From contig JAJYVM010000135.1 of assembly GCA_021792015.1 (NCBI GenBank), positions 1 through 9,052 on the forward strand: a stretch of DNA of 9,052 bases, in the 5' to 3' direction. The stretch comes from Bacillota bacterium. Its GTDB lineage: Bacteria > Bacillota > Sulfobacillia > RBS10-35 > JAJYVM01. Positions 5,670 to 9,052 of the stretch are shown piece after piece. Made by a program: the position numbers and the translations under genes. The notes under the pieces were generated by a model that saw only the letters and a list, made by a program, of their open reading frames with translations, ran no database searches and had not been told where the DNA came from. The stretch's first letter is position 1. Each line of letters begins with the position of its first letter.

Positions 5670-6614
5670 TTACAGCACCCGCACCGGCGCCCCCGCCAGC
5701 CAGGCGGCGATGTCCTCGACGACGTCGCCGTAGAACAGCCGGTAGTTGCGCTGCGACACATAACCCACGTGCGGCGTGAGCAGGGTGCGGGGTGCCCGCC
5801 GCAGCCAGTGGTCGGCCGGCAGCGGCTCCACGTCGTACACGTCGAGGCCAGCCCCAGCGATCCAGCCCTCCTCCAGGGCGCGGCGCAGGGCAGCCTCCCG
5901 CACCAGCGGCCCGCGTGAGGTGTTGACCAGGTAGGCGTCGGGCCGCATGGCGCGCAGGTCGGCCTCGCCGATCAGGCCGGCCGTGCGCTCGCTCAGCACC
6001 ATGTGGATGGTCACGATTTTCGCCTGGGCGAAGAGGTCGGCCCGGCCAGCGAGCCCGGCGCCGTGCTCGGCCGCCCGCTCCGCCGTCAGGTTCGGGCTCC
6101 AGGCCAGCACGCGCATGCCGAAGGCCTGGGCGATGCGGGCGAGCCGCCCGCCGAGGCGCCCCAGGCCCACGATTCCCAGCGTCTCGCCCTCCAGATCGCC
6201 GGCCAGGGCCCCCTGCCAGCCCCCGGCCCGGATGCGCGCGTCATCGGCCGCCACGCCGCGCACCAGCCCCAGGATCAGGGCCCAGGTCAGCTCGACGGTG
6301 TTGCCGGCGTTGCCGCGCGTGCCGCAGACGACGATCCCCCGCTCGCGGGCGGCGGCCAGGTCGATCGAGCGGTTGCTGCCACCGGTCGTCACCAGCAGCC
6401 TCAGGCGCGGGAGCCGCTCCAGCAGCGCGGCCGGGAAGGGCGTGCGCTCGCGCATGGCCACCACGACCTCGTATGGCAGAAGTCGCGCGGCCAGCGCGTC
6501 CGGGTCGGCGATGTGCTCGCGGAAGCACGTCACCTCGGCCGCCGGCAGCCGCCCGGACCAGTCGGCCGAGGCCTCGGCCACGCCCTGATAGTCGTCCAGC
6601 ACCGCGACCCGCAT
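5670..6614 (-). CDS. D-2-hydroxyacid dehydrogenase family protein
   Basis: Predicted 314 residues, normal for the family, from ATG 6614; GTG 6638 would add eight residues but has a poor ribosome site. It is an NAD(P)-dependent oxidoreductase acting on 2-hydroxy or 2-keto acids, probably cytosolic. The cofactor motif GIVGLGRLGG is at residues 147-156. The catalytic Arg234 is in NTSRGPLV, Glu263 in DVYDVEPLP and His282 in LTPHVGYVS, so the full triad is present. The early VLDDYQGVA and the late NYRLFYGDVVEDIAAWLAG are typical of the subgroup annotated as phosphoglycerate-dehydrogenase-like. The true substrate cannot be told from sequence. It lies 249 bases downstream of the P450 on the same strand, with a strong hairpin between them, so it is probably expressed separately. 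Its ribosome site is buried in a stem. Confidence 0.92.
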   Translation of the reverse strand: MRVAVLDDYQGVAEASADWSGRLPAAEVTCFREHIADPDALAARLLPYEVVVAMRERTPFPAALLERLPRLRLLVTTGGSNRSIDLAAARERGIVVCGTRGNAGNTVELTWALILGLVRGVAADDARIRAGGWQGALAGDLEGETLGIVGLGRLGGRLARIAQAFGMRVLAWSPNLTAERAAEHGAGLAGRADLFAQAKIVTIHMVLSERTAGLIGEADLRAMRPDAYLVNTSRGPLVREAALRRALEEGWIAGAGLDVYDVEPLPADHWLRRAPRTLLTPHVGYVSQRNYRLFYGDVVEDIAAWLAGAPVRVL

Positions 6615-6621
6615 GCGGAAG

Positions 6622-6657
6622 GCACCCCCGGAAGCCACGCTTCCCGGTGGGGGGTGC
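6622..6657 (-). promoter_or_regulatory. 5' leader hairpin hiding the ribosome binding site of the dehydrogenase gene
   Basis: On the transcribed strand, GCACCCCC (complement of 6650-6657) pairs perfectly over 8 bp with GGGGGTGC (complement of 6622-6629), which contains the GGGGGTG ribosome site eight bases before ATG 6614. An inner 6-bp stem (6630-6635 with 6639-6644, 3-base loop) continues it, separated by a 5-base bulge. The structure would limit translation unless opened. It could alternatively be a terminator for upstream transcription. Confidence 0.5.
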
Positions 6658-6813
6658 AGCCTCCTCCGGCCCTGAGCGGCCGGGGGCAGCGGGGGCCGCC
6701 TCAGCCAACAGAGCGGCCGGGGCCCGAGGCCCGCCGGCGACCGGGCAGCCGTGGGCCGCGGGGCCGCGTCCTCCGTTAACGGCGGGGGCGAGCGCGCACC
6801 CTCCCCCGAGCCG

Positions 6814-6837
6814 GGCGGCGGGCCCGCCCCCGCCGCC
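6814..6837 (-). terminator. Hairpin downstream of the P450 gene
   Basis: A perfect 9-bp stem, GGCGGCGGG (6814-6822) with CCCGCCGCC (6829-6837) and a 6-base loop, begins 26 bases past the P450 stop codon at 6864. There is no T-tract. The position suits a GC-rich intrinsic terminator separating the P450 from the dehydrogenase gene, which is consistent with the dehydrogenase having its own leader. A 10-base palindrome CCGTTAACGG lies at 6773-6782 and could belong to that promoter. Confidence 0.45.
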
Positions 6838-6863
6838 GAGCGGAGGCAGGCGGCTCCGCGCCC

Positions 6864-8342
6864 TCAGCCCGCCCGCAGGCCGACCCGCAGCCGCGTGGGC
6901 CCGTACAGGAACCCGGCTGTGAAGTCGGACGGCTCGCTGTCGGCGGCCGGTTCAAGCGCGGCGACGCCGCGCGCCAATTCCTCCAGCACGACCCGGCCCT
7001 CCAGCCGGGCCAGGGGGGCGCCCAGGCAGAAGTGGATGCCGTGGCCGAAGGCCAGGTGCGGGTTCGGCTCGCGCGCCGGGTCGAACGCCGCCGCGTCGGG
7101 GAAGGCATCCTCGTCGCGGTTGGCCGAGCCGATCCAGGCCACCACGCGGGCGTCGGCCGGGATCACGCACCCCGCGACCTCCACGGGCCGCGCGGCACGG
7201 CGCACGAACGCCTGCACGGGCGACAGGTAGCGCAGGATCTCCTCCACGCAGGCCGGGGCTGTGGCGGGGTCCGCGCGCAGGGCGGCGAGCGCCGCGGGAT
7301 GGCGGCTCAGCAGCCAGAAGCCGTTGCCAATGAGGTTCGTGGTCGTCACGAAGCCGGCCAGCAGCAACAGCTGGCAGAAGGCTTCCAGGTCCTCGGACGA
7401 CAGGCGCTCGCCGCTTCCGTCCACGGCGGCCTGGGCCAGGTGGCTGATCAGGTCGTCGCCGGGGTCGCGGCGCTTGCGCTCGACCACGGGCGCGAAGTAG
7501 GCGTCCATCTCCTCCTGCATGCGGCGGAAGCGGGCCTGCAGCGCCTGGGGGTCGTCGGGGGCATCGGCCAGGTCCTGCGCGCCATTGAAGGTCTCGGCCC
7601 AGGCGCGGAAGCGGGGCTCGTCCTCGGGCGGCAGGCCCAGCATGCGCGCGATGACCGTGATGGGCACCGGGCGCGCCAGCTCGGCCATGACGTCCATGCC
7701 GCCGCACTTCAGGGCGGGCGCGAGCGCGGCGCGGGTCAGCTCGCGGACCAGCGGCTCCATCGCCTGGACGGCCTTCGGGGTGAACGCGCGCGTGACGAGG
7801 CTGCGCAGGCGGCTGTGGCGCGGCGGGTCGCTGTTCAGCAGCGTGCGGCGCAGGAAGCCGCCGGGGCCTTCGTCGCCGGTGGCCGGGGTGGACGGGGTGG
7901 ACGGGGTGGGCGGGGCGGGCCGGCCGGCCGGTCCAGCGCCGCGGGCAGCGGCTGGGGTCGTGGCTGGGAGGGAAGAGGCAGGGCCGGCGGCGTTGGGACC
8001 GCGCCCTGCCCCGGGCGGCGGGCCGAAGGTGCGCTCGGAGGAGAACGCGCTGTGGTCGGTGAGGACGCGGCGGACGTCGCCGTATCGGTAGACGCTCCAG
8101 ACGCCCAGCTCGGGGTCGCCGTGCACGGGCTCGCCGCGGCGCATGGCGGCGTAGTGGGCGAAGCGGGACGCCTGGTCGGGAAAGCTCGGGAAGATGCGCC
8201 GCATCGCCGCGGGGTCGGGGCCGGCGCGGTCGGCGGCGGGCCGGTCGCTGGCGTTGCGGGCGTCGGCGCTTCGGGTGTCGGCGCTTCGGACGTCGGCGTT
8301 GCGGGCGGGCGTCGCGGGTTGGTGGGTGGTGCGGTCGGCCAT
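6864..8342 (-). CDS. Cytochrome P450 with low-complexity insert
   Basis: Predicted 492 residues from ATG 8342, preceded by AAGGAGG at 10 bases. It is a haem monooxygenase of the soluble bacterial class. The haem-binding loop is AFGHGIHFCLG with ligand Cys439, the K-helix ExxR is Glu368-Arg371, and the helix C region is SDPPRHSRLRSLVTRAFTP (171-189). The I-helix reads LLLLAGFVTTTNLIGN (325-340): the usual acidic residue before the threonines is Val332. The protein is 80-90 residues longer than usual. Residues 14-34 are Asp/Arg/Ala pentapeptide repeats, and residues 108-160 are a Pro/Ala/Gly/Thr-rich insert between SERTFG and the helix C region, where the substrate-lid B-C loop lies. No redox partner is encoded nearby and the substrate is unknown. 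The frame is open upstream into a membrane-protein gene. Confidence 0.95.
   Translation of the reverse strand: MADRTTHQPATPARNADVRSADTRSADARNASDRPAADRAGPDPAAMRRIFPSFPDQASRFAHYAAMRRGEPVHGDPELGVWSVYRYGDVRRVLTDHSAFSSERTFGPPPGAGRGPNAAGPASSLPATTPAAARGAGPAGRPAPPTPSTPSTPATGDEGPGGFLRRTLLNSDPPRHSRLRSLVTRAFTPKAVQAMEPLVRELTRAALAPALKCGGMDVMAELARPVPITVIARMLGLPPEDEPRFRAWAETFNGAQDLADAPDDPQALQARFRRMQEEMDAYFAPVVERKRRDPGDDLISHLAQAAVDGSGERLSSEDLEAFCQLLLLAGFVTTTNLIGNGFWLLSRHPAALAALRADPATAPACVEEILRYLSPVQAFVRRAARPVEVAGCVIPADARVVAWIGSANRDEDAFPDAAAFDPAREPNPHLAFGHGIHFCLGAPLARLEGRVVLEELARGVAALEPAADSEPSDFTAGFLYGPTRLRVGLRAG
7885..7920. repeat. Four 9-bp tandem units inside the P450 gene
   Basis: GGGGTGGAC occurs at 7885-7893 and 7894-7902, followed by the variants GGGGTGGGC (7903-7911) and GGGGCGGGC (7912-7920). 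On the coding strand they give Thr-Pro-Ser type tripeptides in the low-complexity insert (PPTPSTPSTPATG). The unit is a multiple of three, so copy-number change keeps the frame. Confidence 0.85.
8247..8306. repeat. Four 15-bp tandem units near the P450 start
   Basis: Units at 8247-8261, 8262-8276, 8277-8291 and 8292-8306 resemble GTCGGCGCTTCGGGT, with two to four differences each. On the coding strand they encode the pentapeptides NADVR, SADTR, SADAR and NASDR, a hydrophilic N-terminal tail before the P450 fold. Like the 9-bp units further in, they expand without changing frame. Confidence 0.85.
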
Positions 8343-8352
8343 CTCGGGCAGG

Positions 8353-8359
8353 CCTCCTT
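8353..8359 (-). promoter_or_regulatory. Ribosome binding site that fixes the P450 start
   Basis: The complement reads AAGGAGG, ending 10 bases before ATG 8342. It supports separate translation of the P450 although the frame is open up to 8687 and beyond the membrane protein start. Confidence 0.7.
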
Positions 8360-8477
8360 GCCCCTTCAGTCTGCCACGCGGGCGCGTTTGCGACGGGCGC
8401 CCTTCGGTCGCCCGTTCCACACGGTTCCGGGGGCGGCGCGGCCGGGGTTTGGCGGGGTGCGGGCCGGGCCCGGCCGC

Positions 8478-8642
8478 TCGCCAGCGGTACCCGCGCGGCT
8501 CGGCTGCGCGCACGAAGAAGCCGATACGCCAGATGACCACGGCGACGGCGACGCCAGGGACATCCCAGAGCACGTGGATGGCCAATCCTCCGGCGCCGAA
8601 CAGCACGAGCACCACCACCAGGACCAGCAGCGGCACGAGCAT
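8478..8642 (-). CDS. Small hydrophobic membrane protein, stop codon apparently lost
   Basis: From ATG 8642 (AGAGGG about 9 bases upstream) the frame reads MLVPLLVLVVVLVLFGAGG, then a short polar step, then VAVAVVIWRIGFFVRAAE and RGYRW. That is 54 residues with two membrane helices. It matches, from memory, small actinobacterial hydrophobic proteins of 50-56 residues that end in ...YRW followed by stop. Here the codon after Trp is CGA (8478-8480 on the complement), one base from TGA, and the frame stays open for 45 basic, Pro/Arg-rich codons straight into the P450 start. The end given is therefore where the ancestral stop probably was; the actual product would be a 600-residue fusion with the P450 unless it is processed. 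The family's function is unknown to me. Confidence 0.6.
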
Positions 8643-8750
8643 GGACCATCGCCCTCTTTCAAGGACCGCCTTCGCGGCCCGAACCACGCTCCTGGCGCAG
8701 GGGATCGCGACCCTGGCGCCGCATTACAGGGACGTCGTGGGGGTGACGGG
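8643..8750. promoter_or_regulatory. Divergent intergenic region
   Basis: These 108 bases separate the small hydrophobic protein and P450 unit (leftward) from the partial gene at 8751 (rightward), so promoters for both must lie here or overlap the coding ends. I see no convincing -35/-10 pair. A short direct repeat CCTGGCGC occurs at about 8692 and 8711. Confidence 0.4.
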
Positions 8751-9052
8751 ATGATCCAGTTGGATACGACGCCGCCGGACGACGCGCCGGACGCGCTCAA
8801 GGGTGTGTGGCCGCTGGTGCTGCGGTGGGCGGGCGGCGATGATGCCGCCCGTGGGGACCGGATCGAGGCCGCCAGCACAGAGGAGCTCCGGGCGCTGGCC
8901 GCGGCGGTCAAGCCGCTCTACCCGGCGGTCAGCGGCTACCTCGGCGCCACGGGCAACGCCGCGCGCGCCGCGCCCTTTGGCGACCTCGTCCACGCGGGGC
9001 TGGTGGCGCGCTTCGAGCTGGCGTTGCGGGCGCGCTGGGCAAGTCAGGCGAG
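8751..9052 (+). CDS. 5' part of an unidentified protein gene (partial)
   Basis: An open frame from ATG 8751, with GGGGGTG five bases upstream, runs off the window end and gives 100 residues. Codon use is strongly GC-ending, as expected for a real gene in this DNA. The sequence is soluble and helical-looking: MIQLDTTPPDDAPDALKGVW, then an acidic and alanine-rich stretch (DRIEAASTEELRALAAAVK), PLYPAVSGYLGATGN and DLVHAGLVARFELALRARW. I see no signal peptide, membrane segment or catalytic motif and do not recognise a family. It is transcribed divergently from the P450 unit. Confidence 0.7.
   Translation, partial: MIQLDTTPPDDAPDALKGVWPLVLRWAGGDDAARGDRIEAASTEELRALAAAVKPLYPAVSGYLGATGNAARAAPFGDLVHAGLVARFELALRARWASQA

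Noticed and set aside
5263..5733. Plus-strand frame of 156 codons in the convergent gap
   Set aside because: Only its first third looks protein-like, it has no ribosome site, and it runs antisense into the dehydrogenase gene. At most a remnant.
7885..8306. CRISPR-like repeats
   Set aside because: The repeats are short tandem units of 9 and 15 bp without spacers, lie inside a coding gene, and have no cas genes nearby.
6952..8649. 565-codon minus-strand frame parallel to the P450
   Set aside because: It is a shifted shadow made almost entirely of Arg, Pro, Ala and Gly; the P450 motifs are in the other frame.

Overview
The window is very GC-rich (I estimate around 70% or more, not counted). 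It uses many GTG starts, GC-rich third codon positions and strong GGAGG/GGGGG-type ribosome binding sites. This suits an actinobacterium or a GC-rich deep-branching Bacillota or thermophile; the sequence alone does not settle which. A small hydrophobic protein of a type I know mainly from actinobacteria (8642 to 8478) tilts towards the first. No rRNA, tRNA or CRISPR array was seen.

Layout. (1) About 1-1690: the 3' tail of an unidentified plus-strand gene, then a decayed IS607-family transposon on the minus strand. Its serine recombinase TnpA is frameshifted and loses its C-terminus. A deletion joins it directly to the C-terminal nuclease half of TnpB. A multi-helix structured segment beyond the tnpB stop is a candidate omega-RNA (reRNA). 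(2) 1691-2012: no gene seen. (3) 2013-3295, minus: an AroM-family gene followed by a small integral membrane protein gene. (4) 3394-5180, plus: a short-chain dehydrogenase lacking its middle third, an MmcQ/YjbR-family protein, a MerR-family regulator (overlapping the previous gene by 4 bases) and a small membrane protein. A textbook MerR-type promoter (20-bp spacer filled by a perfect 16-bp dyad) lies inside the last codons of the regulator and drives the membrane protein gene. (5) 5181-5669: a convergent gap with a long hairpin. (6) 5670-8642, minus: a small hydrophobic protein that has apparently lost its stop codon and reads in frame into a cytochrome P450; the P450 itself; then a D-2-hydroxyacid dehydrogenase whose ribosome binding site is buried in a hairpin. 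(7) 8751-9052, plus: the start of an unidentified gene.

How the parts work together. The clearest regulatory unit is MerR regulator -> dyad promoter -> membrane protein with an RCRxxHC motif. The AroM/membrane pair and the SDR gene diverge from a 98-bp region holding two near-identical 14-bp direct repeats and a GTGTACAC palindrome, so they may be co-regulated. The P450 carries two tandem-repeat-encoded low-complexity segments and lacks the usual I-helix acidic residue. The window mixes metabolic genes with clear gene decay: a broken IS607 element, an internally deleted SDR and a stop-loss fusion. I see no complete new multi-gene defence or mobile system. The most novel-looking items are the MerR-controlled membrane protein, the structured RNA at the IS607 end and the stop-loss P450 fusion.
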